Assembly: GCA_018780035.1 (NCBI GenBank)
Contig: JADMKE010000016.1
Coordinates: 124,001-188,000 of the forward strand
Source: Candidatus Sericytochromatia bacterium
GTDB lineage: Bacteria > Cyanobacteriota > Sericytochromatia > UBA7694
Length of the DNA stretch: 64,000 nucleotides
Reading direction: 5' to 3'
Part shown: positions 29,423 through 37,459 of the stretch, piece after piece
Numbering within the stretch: the first letter of the stretch is position 1
How the letters are laid out: every line of letters starts with the position of its first letter
Notes under the pieces: model-generated
What the model saw: only the letters and a program-made list of their open reading frames with translations
What the model was told of the DNA's origin: nothing
Databases searched by the model: none
Translations under genes and position numbers: made by a program

Positions 29423-30502
29423 TTAATCATCAGCCAGACGGCGTTTTTTGCCACCTGCCGCGCCTTTTTTGCGCTTCTTGCCCTTCATTTTGGAGCCTTT
29501 GGGCAGTTTTTTGACGGGCTTGTATTTCATATACTCATTGGAGAAATCTTTGCACAAGGTCTTGTCATCAGCTTCGTTGATCAACTCAGCCAACATCAGC
29601 TTGACATCTTCGATCCCAATTTCTTTGGCTTCGGTGTGTTTTTTCACTTCCGCCATCAGTGCCATGGCTCGCTCTTGATCTTGGGGGTTCATATAGGTGG
29701 TGTATTCGATATGTTTGTCGGTCTTTTTCTTACCAACTTTGCCACCTTCAATCTTGGCACGCATTTTTTCATCAACATATGACTTCATGACTTTGTCGAT
29801 GGTATCTGCGGTACTGCCGGCTTGAATGGCCAACATGCCATCAATATACATGCCCTTTACAAGGGCTTCAGTGGTATTTTTGGTTTTCAGTTTGGCACTC
29901 ACAGGTAAGATAAAGACGTTTGCACCAAATACACCATAAAGGGTCGTTAACAGCGCCAGCGCCAGAGCGGAACCCAGTGCAGCCATGTCATCCAAATTGC
30001 CCATGGCCTGAACAATCCCAAGTACGGTTCCCAACATCCCGAAGGTAGGGAAATAACCGGCCAAAGCGTCTAGAAACCCAGTGTTCACTCCATGTCGTGT
30101 TTCTGCACTGGAAAGCTCAGCTTCCATAATCGTTCTGACCACTTCAGAATCGGTCCCAGCAACCAAGAGTTTAATCCCACGGCGGACAAATTCATTGGGT
30201 GCAGTGGGAATTTCCGAAGTCAGGGCAGGCAAACCACCGCTGCGGGCTTTGTCGGCCATGCGCTTCATATCCACAACCACTAATTCTTGACGGGTTGGAA
30301 ACGGCAAAATGGCCTGTAAATAAAGTATTGGCATTTTAAACATCAGCCCAAAACCAGAGCCTACTGCGGCAGAGCCCAATGACCCACCAATTACAATAAT
30401 TAACGATGCCGGATCATAATAGTCCTGAAGGCGCTGATTACTCATCAACATAGCGATGTAGATACAGGCCAGAACCATTGGTATTCCTAAAATAACCCCC
30501 AT
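29423..30502 (-). CDS. motA: Flagellar motor stator protein MotA with long basic C-terminal tail
   Basis: MotA with MotB forms the ion-driven stator ring. Four transmembrane helices are visible: two near the N-terminus (about 1-20, 33-55) and two after the large cytoplasmic loop (about 150-215, containing FGMLGTVLGIVQAMG). The family is usually about 255-285 residues; this one is 359. The extra C-terminus (about 265-359) is hydrophilic and ends in a dense Lys/Arg cluster (KMKGKKRKKGAAGGKKRR). That tail would face the cytoplasm. flbD lies 20 nt upstream and motB 17 nt downstream. Confidence 0.92.
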   Translation of the reverse strand: MGVILGIPMVLACIYIAMLMSNQRLQDYYDPASLIIVIGGSLGSAAVGSGFGLMFKMPILYLQAILPFPTRQELVVVDMKRMADKARSGGLPALTSEIPTAPNEFVRRGIKLLVAGTDSEVVRTIMEAELSSAETRHGVNTGFLDALAGYFPTFGMLGTVLGIVQAMGNLDDMAALGSALALALLTTLYGVFGANVFILPVSAKLKTKNTTEALVKGMYIDGMLAIQAGSTADTIDKVMKSYVDEKMRAKIEGGKVGKKKTDKHIEYTTYMNPQDQERAMALMAEVKKHTEAKEIGIEDVKLMLAELINEADDKTLCKDFSNEYMKYKPVKKLPKGSKMKGKKRKKGAAGGKKRRLADD

Positions 30503-30522
30503 GGTGTTATCCCCTTAAAAAT

Positions 30523-30858
30523 TCAGACTTCATCGTGTGTTTCCTCATTCAGGTGCGGATATTCAGCAACTGCCTTTGGATCAGCTTCATCCGCAGGCAA
30601 GAGGCCATCGGCCTCTATCCAGTCAAAGGAGCGCTGAGAGTCTGGTATGCGCACGTGTTTTTTCACAGGCCAGTCACTGAAAACAATGCGTTTGTATTCA
30701 ATCACCTTTTGCCAGACTTCATCGACACTTTCTTTGACAACCATTCGCTTTTTATCAATTGTGAGTGTTACAACTGTCTCAGGTGTAGCCTCAAACATCT
30801 CTATCAGTTCGGCATTGACAAAAAACGCACGGCCGTCCAAACGGGTTAACTTTATCAT
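30523..30858 (-). CDS. flbD: Flagellar protein FlbD with C-terminal extension
   Basis: FlbD is a small conserved protein encoded beside motAB in many flagellates; its exact job is not settled. The family core is at residues 1-60 (MIKLTRLDGRAFFVN..LIEMFEATPETVVTL..KKRMVVKESVDEV). A usual FlbD is about 60-75 residues, so the last 50 residues here, acidic and Trp-containing, are an extension. Start ATG 30858 matches the family start; no strong ribosome binding site is visible. It is the first gene of the stator operon. Confidence 0.88.
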   Translation of the reverse strand: MIKLTRLDGRAFFVNAELIEMFEATPETVVTLTIDKKRMVVKESVDEVWQKVIEYKRIVFSDWPVKKHVRIPDSQRSFDWIEADGLLPADEADPKAVAEYPHLNEETHDEV

Positions 30859-30948
30859 ACAATTAACCAAATTTTCGAACCGAAGTAAAATGCATCGGTC
30901 ACAGTTTGGAGTTGCCTACTTTATTTCAGTTCAATTTTCTTTTCATTG

Positions 30949-30954
30949 TACAAT
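30949..30954 (+). promoter_or_regulatory. -10 box of a probable leaderless gene
   Basis: TACAAT at 30949-30954 ends 6 nt before the ATG at 30961, so transcription would start at or near the start codon. No Shine-Dalgarno is present. The -35 match is poor (TTCAGT, 18 nt upstream). Confidence 0.5.
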
Positions 30955-30960
30955 AAAAAT

Positions 30961-32031
30961 ATGAATGATCCAAACGGCCCCAAAGAGCAACAATCGAATC
31001 CAAAACTGTCATCAAGAGCCACCAATTTTTTGATGAGTTCTGGCTCCATGGGATCGTCTGTGGGACAAGTCAGCCAGACGGGACCCATTCCTTCCGAAAC
31101 AGCGGCCCATCCTGTGGCTGAAGCAGTGGAACAAACGCCTCCTCCGCCAACAGAGCCCAAAGCACCGCGCACAGGGGTCATCAGTTCAACCATTTATCCG
31201 GCACAGCGCCCTGGTACCCAACCCCAAGAGCCAAGCTCAGGTTCTTCAGCCAATCGCACCAATCAATTGTCGCCAACAAAATCGGGCGTGGCCAGCTCTC
31301 AACAAAGCAAAAAATTATCAATTGAAGAAAAAGCCCGTTTACAAGATCAAAAAATCGATAATATTGCCGAGCGCATCACCAACGTTTTAAAACAATTATC
31401 CGATTTTAAAACGGGGATGTTAGACACCCGATTGGCCCCGAGCCAGAAATTGCAATTTATTGCCGACAAATATCCGGGCATGGCCAAATTTTTAGGCGCG
31501 CTTCTGACCCAGTTAGAACCAGTAATCATGCTCATGCAACGCATCAATCAAAAATTGGTTGAAAAAAACCTGATTCAAGGTCGGCGCAAAAAATATCACA
31601 ATGATGCTGACCATGCTGATCAGCCCGAAAATGATTTGCCTCCTGCTCCGCCGCCCAAAGTATCATTTTTAGAGCTGGCAGAGAAAAATATCGTCTTCTG
31701 TGATAACCGCAAACGCCCCCTTTACTCACTTGAGCAAATGCGGGGAAAACATGGCTATACCGCCAGCGAAGAAGTGCTTGTACCCATGATTATGGAAAAC
31801 ATCATTCAGGCCTTTCAAGAGGTGGCCCCCAAAGCCAAAGCCATTCCCACCCCCCAAAGTGGAATGTATGCAGGCCGCCCCATGGATCAAGTCATGAATA
31901 ATATCAGTGAAGATGAGATCATGCTGTTTTTAAACTACGTACAAAAATTCCCCCGGGGCTATGTCGGTAAAAACTTCAGAATTACGGAGTCTTTTGCTGG
32001 TTGGGTCGTGAGTGGAACCCCTGACGACTAA
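30961..32031 (+). CDS. Protein of unknown function upstream of a CheY-like gene
   Basis: A 356-residue soluble protein. Residues 1-120 are disordered (Pro, Ser, Gln). Residues about 120-200 are a helical region with a long charged stretch. The C-terminal 120 residues are the compact, probably functional part (SFLELAEKNIVFCDNRKRPL and a C-terminal helical block ending in SGTPDD). No known domain was recognised. ATG 30961 is chosen; the TTG at 30946 is upstream of the -10 box. Its stop overlaps the start of the response regulator (TAATG), so the two are translationally coupled. It is divergent from flbD-motA-motB, so a motility role is possible. Confidence 0.65.
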   Translation: MNDPNGPKEQQSNPKLSSRATNFLMSSGSMGSSVGQVSQTGPIPSETAAHPVAEAVEQTPPPPTEPKAPRTGVISSTIYPAQRPGTQPQEPSSGSSANRTNQLSPTKSGVASSQQSKKLSIEEKARLQDQKIDNIAERITNVLKQLSDFKTGMLDTRLAPSQKLQFIADKYPGMAKFLGALLTQLEPVIMLMQRINQKLVEKNLIQGRRKKYHNDADHADQPENDLPPAPPPKVSFLELAEKNIVFCDNRKRPLYSLEQMRGKHGYTASEEVLVPMIMENIIQAFQEVAPKAKAIPTPQSGMYAGRPMDQVMNNISEDEIMLFLNYVQKFPRGYVGKNFRITESFAGWVVSGTPDD

Positions 32032-32396
32032 TGAAACGTGTATTAATCATCGAAGACTCGGCTTTTATCCGGCAATTATTAATCGAAAACCTGGTTGAAC
32101 TGCAAATGGAAATTGTGGGAGAAGGGTGTACCCCGGAGGAAGGGATCGCGCTTTTTAAAGCCTATACTCCCGATGTCACCCTGATCGACTATAGCCTGTC
32201 CAAGCAAACAGGTTTTCAATTGGCCGAAGAACTCCTGAAATACGATATATATGCGCGTTTGATTTTGATGATTCCGCACCGCATGTTTTATCATTCCCAC
32301 GATTTAATTGCAATGGGAATCCGGGCTGTGATTACCAAGCCTTTTTATCCAGAAAAACTACAAAGCACCTTAATTGAGGTCATTGAAGATCTCTAA
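32031..32396 (+). CDS. Single-domain response regulator (CheY-like) with atypical switch residue
   Basis: A stand-alone receiver domain of 121 residues. The acidic pocket is complete (Glu8, Asp9, phospho-acceptor Asp53 in LIDYSL) and Lys103 is present in TKPF. The Thr/Ser that normally follows beta-strand 4 is a Pro (Pro82 in LMIPHR), and the aromatic switch position is Val100. It may therefore be phosphorylated but signal abnormally, or work independently of phosphate. Its start overlaps the stop of the unknown gene at 30961 (TAATG). No output domain is attached. The neighbouring stator genes suggest a motility link. Confidence 0.85.
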   Translation: MKRVLIIEDSAFIRQLLIENLVELQMEIVGEGCTPEEGIALFKAYTPDVTLIDYSLSKQTGFQLAEELLKYDIYARLILMIPHRMFYHSHDLIAMGIRAVITKPFYPEKLQSTLIEVIEDL

Positions 32397-32442
32397 AAAC
32401 AATGGCCCACGCATAAAAGCGCAGGCCATCATAAAAATAAGG

Positions 32443-32515
32443 TGGAGGTAAGCGGATTCGAACCGCTGACCCCTTGCATGCCATGCAAGTGCTCTACCAG
32501 CTGAGCTATACCCCC
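32443..32515 (-). tRNA. tRNA-Ala (GGC)
   Basis: The acceptor stem is GGGGGTA/TACCTCC with discriminator A. The D-arm has AGCTCAGCTGGTAGAGC, the anticodon stem CTTGC/GCAAG encloses loop ATGGCAT (anticodon GGC), and the T-arm carries GGTTCGAATCC. CCA is not fully encoded. Confidence 0.95.
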
Positions 32516-32620
32516 GCAACGAAATTTACTTTACCATGAATGGATGAGCAGTGTCGATTCTATTGAATAAAAAAATTTGTGTTCTTAAAAATACAATCAC
32601 CATCAGAGTAAAATAAATGC

Positions 32621-33076
32621 ATGAGAAAAACATTCGCTTTCACGTTGATTTTAATCATGCTTACAGGCTGTGCTTATTTTCCTTCAGCCGCTCAAAAAAC
32701 CAATCAAATTGAACCTCCCCGCTCACTTCATAGCCAATTAAAATCTTCAGAAATAAGCTCAAAACTCAAACTGAAGATCTTAAGTGAAGTCAGTTCATGG
32801 GATCAATCCGGCCATTTCAGATTGCAACTCAGACTACAGAGCCCGAGAGAATCTCTTCCCCAGACAGAGCTGCGTCAAGCGCTGTATCAAAGCCTTCGGC
32901 CCTATCTACCCAAATACTCAGTAATTTGGGCAGAAGTCACCAGCAACCAAGATGGTCCCCACTGGTTGGCCCGTGCAGACTGGTTTGCACCTGAAGTTCC
33001 GCCTCATTTGCGATATTCAATCAGTCAGTCCCAGGAAACCTTTCGAGGATTAAAAATTGAATACTCTAAACATTAG
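32621..33076 (+). CDS. Small lipoprotein of unknown function upstream of lptC
   Basis: A 151-residue exported protein. The signal peptide ends in a clear lipobox (LTGC, Cys17). The mature part contains a helical region and a few strands with no recognised motif. ATG 32621 has TAAAAT (32609-32614) 6 nt upstream, which fits a leaderless mRNA. It overlaps the downstream LptC-like gene by 20 nt, so translation of the two is coupled. It may assist LPS transport; that is context only. Confidence 0.65.
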   Translation: MRKTFAFTLILIMLTGCAYFPSAAQKTNQIEPPRSLHSQLKSSEISSKLKLKILSEVSSWDQSGHFRLQLRLQSPRESLPQTELRQALYQSLRPYLPKYSVIWAEVTSNQDGPHWLARADWFAPEVPPHLRYSISQSQETFRGLKIEYSKH

Positions 33077-33551
33077 AAAATGGGCTTTGTGCCTCTGTCT
33101 GCTCTTCGTGGGATGCTCTTCTACAGAAAAGCAAACAGCCGCCCCCCCTGAGCAAAAGCCTCAGGAAAAGATGGAAAAACTGGTGTTAAAAGAGGGAAAC
33201 GGAGTTGCTGAGTGGACAGTAACAGCTGATCTGCTCGCCAAAATCTCAAAAGAAAAAAATGTCTACTCAATAAGTCACCCCGTTGTCAACTGGAAAAATT
33301 GGGGGGAGCTGACAGGGGACAAGGGGACAATTTCAGAGAATGAGCTGAAAATAGAAGATTGTGTTTTAATTAGAAACGACAAAAAAATCTCAAGTAAAGA
33401 AATAATTTTCAAAAAAAAGGAAAACAAGCTATATTTACCTTTTTTTCATCTAGAATCACACAGAATGAAGCTAAATGGCAAGCAATCCATAATAAACTTG
33501 TCAAATAAAAAGTTAAACTTCAAACAGGGCCAAGGAAAATATGTCTACTAG
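33057..33551 (+). CDS. lptC: LptC-like lipoprotein of the LPS exporter
   Basis: LptC carries LPS across the periplasm between the LptBFG pump and LptA. The 164-residue protein has a lipoprotein signal (LFVGC, Cys20) and the beta-jellyroll strand pattern typical of LptC (EGNGVAEWTVTADLLAKI, then NELKIEDCVLI and KEIIFKKKENKLYL). Start TTG 33057 has GAGGA about 8 nt upstream; no other good start precedes the signal. Many LptC proteins have a membrane helix instead of a lipobox, so the lipid anchor is a variant. It overlaps the lipoprotein gene upstream. Confidence 0.72.
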   Translation: MNTLNIRKWALCLCLLFVGCSSTEKQTAAPPEQKPQEKMEKLVLKEGNGVAEWTVTADLLAKISKEKNVYSISHPVVNWKNWGELTGDKGTISENELKIEDCVLIRNDKKISSKEIIFKKKENKLYLPFFHLESHRMKLNGKQSIINLSNKKLNFKQGQGKYVY

Positions 33552-33556
33552 AAAAT

Positions 33557-34213
33557 TTATATTTGTAAAAAATGGCGAATTCCCTGATTGTCACCAATAA
33601 TCACCAGCAGATCATTTTCACTGATCACATGATCAGGTCCAGGGATAATCGCCAGCTCTGTGCCCCCATGTTTAATGGCGACAACAGAAATACCAAACTT
33701 TACCCTCAGATTTAACTGAGCCAGGGTTCGATTAAGAACATGATCCGGTGCTTTCATTTCAATCACGCTAAAGCGGGGATCCAATTGAAAGCTTTCAAGA
33801 ATACTCGATTGCATCATCATTTGAGCCACACGTTTGCCCATGTCGCGCTCAGGGAAAACAACCTGAGGCACATTCATACGTTCTAAAATTTTACCGTGAT
33901 TGGCATTGGTCGCTTTGGCGATTAATTTTTTAACCCCCAACTCCATCAGGTTGAGCGCAGTTAAGATACTCGCCTGTAGGTCTTCTCCAATTGCAAGAAT
34001 CACACCATCAAAGCCCTGTAAGCCCAGTTCCTCTAAGGCATGAATATTGGTTGAATCCAAACAAATCGCCTGGGTGACCAGTTCTTCGGTTTGGACACTT
34101 TGAACATTTTCTTCATCGTTGTCGATGGCCAAAACCTCATGTCCTTGGGCACGAAGAGTGGCAGCCACACTCACACCAAATCGCCCCAGACCGATGACCG
34201 CAAATTGCTTCAT
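33557..34213 (-). CDS. Potassium uptake regulatory protein KtrA/TrkA type
   Basis: The cytoplasmic regulatory subunit of a K+ channel-like uptake system. The N-terminal RCK_N domain is a Rossmann fold binding NAD or ATP/ADP (VIGLGRFGVSVAATL, then IDNDEE). The C-terminal RCK_C domain (about 140-218) closes with FGISVVAIK. The 218-residue length fits KtrA (about 220) and is half of TrkA. AAGGAG lies just upstream of ATG 34213. It starts 9 nt after the KtrB-type channel gene, so the pair forms a Ktr system. Confidence 0.93.
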   Translation of the reverse strand: MKQFAVIGLGRFGVSVAATLRAQGHEVLAIDNDEENVQSVQTEELVTQAICLDSTNIHALEELGLQGFDGVILAIGEDLQASILTALNLMELGVKKLIAKATNANHGKILERMNVPQVVFPERDMGKRVAQMMMQSSILESFQLDPRFSVIEMKAPDHVLNRTLAQLNLRVKFGISVVAIKHGGTELAIIPGPDHVISENDLLVIIGDNQGIRHFLQI

Positions 34214-34222
34214 AAAAACTCC

Positions 34223-35602
34223 TTAGCTAACAAGCAAATTTTCTTCAGGGTATTTTAATAATGATTGACGGTGATGCAACCAAAATGCCGTCCCCAATGT
34301 AATCACGCCGACACGTCCGGCATACATGGTCAAAATAATCAAGATTTGTCCCAACCCTGATAAAGTCGGGGTGAGACTGACAGAAAGTCCGACAGTCGCA
34401 AAAGCGGATACCACTTCAAAGATCAGCACCGATAGCTCTTTTTTCTCAGTCAGCAGCAAGAGTAGGGTCACACCATTGATCCAAACGAGTGAAAATAAAA
34501 GGGTTGCTACCGCTTTATTGACAGTTGAGTCACTGATTTTTCGTTGAAACAGGACAAGATTCTGACGGCCTTGAAGAGAAAAAAGCGATTTAAAAAAGAC
34601 AACAGCAATTGTTGTGGTTTTAACCCCCCCACCGGTTCCCCCTGGATTGGTCCCGATAAACATCAAGGTCAAGGTGATAAACAAGGTTGCCTGCCCGAGT
34701 TTGGCCGTATCCAGAGCATTAAAGCCAGCCGTTCTGGGCATGACTGATTGAAAAAAAGCATTTAGCAGCTTATCAAAAGCGCTCATGGAGCCCAATGTAT
34801 GTGGGTTATTCAGCTCTAAATAGAGAATCGCATAGGTCCCCAACACCAACAGCGCTCCTGTCGCAATCAGGCAGACACGGGTATGCAAAGACAAATATTT
34901 CCAGCGCAAAGGTTTAGAGGAATCTCGAAAGCGATTCCACAGTTCCGAAAGAACCGGATAACCCAGCCCGCCGAAAATAACCAAAGTGGCAATGGTCAGC
35001 AAAAGCAAAGGATTGGATTGATACCCCATCAAGCTATCACTAAAGAGAGAAAAACCCGCATTGTTAAAAGCAGAGACACTGTGAAAAAGCGCCAAGAAAA
35101 GGCCTTTGCCCCAACCCACTTGAGGCACCCAGACTCCAGCCAAAAAGCACATACCCAGACCTTCTATACATAAGGTCATTAATAAAATCCGTTTGACAAA
35201 GCGCACAACGCCTCCGGGCCCTGGCAAATCCAAAACCTGCTGCATGGCAAAACGCTCACGCAAAGACAGTCTTTTTCCGACAGCCAAAACCATCAGGCTG
35301 TAGAGAGTCATGTAACCCAATCCACCCAATTGAATCAAGGCCATTAAAATAACCTGACCCAGTGGGGTGTAATAGGTGGAGGGGTCGACCACACTCAGCC
35401 CTGTGACACAGACTGCAGAAGTAGAGGTAAACAAGGCGGTTAAAAACGTGCTAGAAGAAGGTTGTGTGACAGAAAAGGGCAACCAGAGAAAAAAAGCCCC
35501 AACCAAAATGAGCGCAAGAAAACCAATTAAAGTCAGCTGAGATGGCGTGAAATTCCATGTTTTGAGCTTTCGTTCTGTTCCAAAAAATAAACCTTCACTC
35601 AC
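34223..35602 (-). CDS. Potassium uptake channel protein KtrB/TrkH type
   Basis: The membrane subunit of Ktr K+ uptake. About 459 residues contain four repeats of M1-pore-M2 helices; pore-like segments include TSTSAVCVTGLS and SAFNNAGFSLF. A longer frame begins at 35770, but its first 56 residues look non-coding. I prefer GTG 35602, with an AGGTG site about 8 nt upstream and a 459-residue length close to KtrB. It is divergent from the DUF47/Pit phosphate pair. A weak -35/-10 pair (TTGTTC, 17 nt, CATAAA) lies near 35635-35660. Confidence 0.9.
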   Translation of the reverse strand: MSEGLFFGTERKLKTWNFTPSQLTLIGFLALILVGAFFLWLPFSVTQPSSSTFLTALFTSTSAVCVTGLSVVDPSTYYTPLGQVILMALIQLGGLGYMTLYSLMVLAVGKRLSLRERFAMQQVLDLPGPGGVVRFVKRILLMTLCIEGLGMCFLAGVWVPQVGWGKGLFLALFHSVSAFNNAGFSLFSDSLMGYQSNPLLLLTIATLVIFGGLGYPVLSELWNRFRDSSKPLRWKYLSLHTRVCLIATGALLVLGTYAILYLELNNPHTLGSMSAFDKLLNAFFQSVMPRTAGFNALDTAKLGQATLFITLTLMFIGTNPGGTGGGVKTTTIAVVFFKSLFSLQGRQNLVLFQRKISDSTVNKAVATLLFSLVWINGVTLLLLLTEKKELSVLIFEVVSAFATVGLSVSLTPTLSGLGQILIILTMYAGRVGVITLGTAFWLHHRQSLLKYPEENLLVS

Positions 35603-35784
35603 AAAACCAACACCTACTTTAAACGCCTTTTTATGACTGACAGAATCGCTAAGAACAAGTGCCGAAACCTTTACAAGATAAGAAAAGGGATTCCATACCC
35701 ACCTATGGGAAAGTATGCTAACATGCACAGCAATAAGGAGGCAATTCAGAAAGTTTAAGAAATGATTCAATAGAGATTAAAGAA

Positions 35785-36456
35785 ATGATTAAACTAAGTT
35801 TATTTCCAAAAGACAAAAAATTTTTCGTCTTATTCAACAATCTTTCACAATGTCTTGTTGAAATAGCTAAAGAATTCCAGCTTTTTTTACATACTTATCA
35901 AGACAATCCCATTGTAACAGCCAATCAGACCCGTGATCTGGTAGAAAGCTCTGCCGCTCTCAAAAAAATTGTGAGCCTGGACTCCCATGGAGATGGTCTG
36001 TCTGAGGACCTCCTCAAAACTTTATTCTCCACCTTTGTGACCCCCATGGATCGGGAAGATATCCATGCCTTAACCAAAACATTGACCAGTATTATTGCCC
36101 ATATCAATGGAGCCGCTCGCCGTTTTGATATGTACCATGTTCACAGCGTCGAACCCGCAGTGCATGAGTTGACCCAAATTCTCTTGGAATGCACCAATGA
36201 ATTGTCCTTCCTGATCGAAAGACTGGATAATCTCAGTTCGCTCGAGAGATTTACTCCCCATCTTGAAAAGCTAAATCAGCTTGAAAAAGAGGCGGATAAA
36301 ATTTATCGCTCCTCAATTAAACAATTGTTTAATGAACCCCAAGATACCTTGCATGTGATGAAATGGAAGGACATTTTTGAATGTCTCGAAAATGCCATCG
36401 ACAAATGCCACAGCGCTGGCTCAATTTTGATGGGGATCATTTTGAAGTATGCTTGA
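35785..36456 (+). CDS. DUF47/PhoU-like phosphate transport accessory protein
   Basis: A 223-residue all-helical cytoplasmic protein of the DUF47 (PhoU-like) family, often encoded just before Pit transporters and thought to regulate them. Helices with LFNNLSQCLVEIAKEF and LEKLNQLEKEADKIYRS carry the acidic metal-binding pattern expected of PhoU-like bundles. ATG 35785 has a weak purine run upstream. Its stop lies 8 nt inside the Pit gene, so the two are coupled. TATGCT at 35714-35719 is a possible -10 box. Confidence 0.88.
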   Translation: MIKLSLFPKDKKFFVLFNNLSQCLVEIAKEFQLFLHTYQDNPIVTANQTRDLVESSAALKKIVSLDSHGDGLSEDLLKTLFSTFVTPMDREDIHALTKTLTSIIAHINGAARRFDMYHVHSVEPAVHELTQILLECTNELSFLIERLDNLSSLERFTPHLEKLNQLEKEADKIYRSSIKQLFNEPQDTLHVMKWKDIFECLENAIDKCHSAGSILMGIILKYA

Positions 36457-37459
36457 TTCCTTCGTCTTATTGGTTTGCGTTGTTATCTTTGCTTTGGTTT
36501 TTGACTATATCAATGGTTTTCACGATACAGCGAATTCAATTGCTACCGTTGTTTCGACACGGGTTCTGAGACCTTCCCAAGCCGTCATGATGGCTGCTGC
36601 GTTGAATTTGTTCGGCGCATTTTTGGGTGTCGAAGTAGCCAAAACAATTGGAAAAGGCATGGTCTCAGGCGCTTCAGTTACACAAGTAACCGTTTTAGCT
36701 GCTTTGATCGGTGCCATTATTTGGAACCTGATCACCTGGTATTTTGGCATTCCCTCCAGTTCGTCTCACGCCTTGATCGGCGCTCTCTGCGGTTCTGCAG
36801 CTGCTTATAGTGGGCTAAGTGCTCTGAATATGCAAGGGCTAATGCAAAAGGTGTTTATACCGATGATTGTCTCACCGACACTGGGTCTCGTCGTCGGTTT
36901 TTTGGTCATGACTTCACTCTATTGGATGCTTGTAAAAGCCAAGCCAGGGTTTGTCAATCGTTGGTTTTCAAAATTACAGCTGGTTTCAGCAGGCTTTATG
37001 GCCCTCAGCCATGGATCGAACGATGCACAAAAAACGATGGGGATTATCACCTTGGCTCTGATGAGCTATTACGGCACACCCGCTGGAAATCACGATTTTC
37101 AAATCCCATTTTGGGTGGTTCTGTCTTGTGCCTTGGCCATGGGCATGGGCACTCTCGCTGGCGGCTGGAAAATCATTCACACCATGGGCAGTAAAATGAT
37201 CAAACTCCAACCGATTCATGGCTTTGCTGCCGAAACCTCGGCTGCAATTATGATCATGACGGCTTCTCATATGGGTATGCCTGTCAGTACCACCCATGTT
37301 ATTTCCAGCTCAATCATGGGAGTGGGTGCCTCCAAACGTTTTTCAGCAGTCCGTTGGGGAATTGTTGGCAGTATTGTTTGGGCCTGGGTGCTCACATTTC
37401 CTCTGTCTTTTATTTTGGGGGGAGGAGCCTTTTTGCTCCTCAATATTTTCTTTCATTAA
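36449..37459 (+). CDS. Low-affinity inorganic phosphate transporter (Pit family)
   Basis: A cation:phosphate symporter of the inner membrane. The Pit signature is duplicated, as in the family: FDYINGFHDTANSIAT near the N-terminus and ALSHGSNDAQKTMGI in the second half. About ten membrane helices are visible in 336 residues, a normal length for the short Pit type. It overlaps the upstream DUF47 gene by 8 nt and its 3' end overlaps the convergent permease gene by 4 nt. The DUF47-Pit pair suggests regulated phosphate uptake. Confidence 0.93.
   Translation: MLDSFVLLVCVVIFALVFDYINGFHDTANSIATVVSTRVLRPSQAVMMAAALNLFGAFLGVEVAKTIGKGMVSGASVTQVTVLAALIGAIIWNLITWYFGIPSSSSHALIGALCGSAAAYSGLSALNMQGLMQKVFIPMIVSPTLGLVVGFLVMTSLYWMLVKAKPGFVNRWFSKLQLVSAGFMALSHGSNDAQKTMGIITLALMSYYGTPAGNHDFQIPFWVVLSCALAMGMGTLAGGWKIIHTMGSKMIKLQPIHGFAAETSAAIMIMTASHMGMPVSTTHVISSSIMGVGASKRFSAVRWGIVGSIVWAWVLTFPLSFILGGGAFLLLNIFFH

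Noticed and set aside
35603..35770. N-terminal 56-residue extension of the KtrB protein
   Set aside because: No ribosome binding site, no family match, and it overlaps the divergent promoter region; GTG 35602 fits better.
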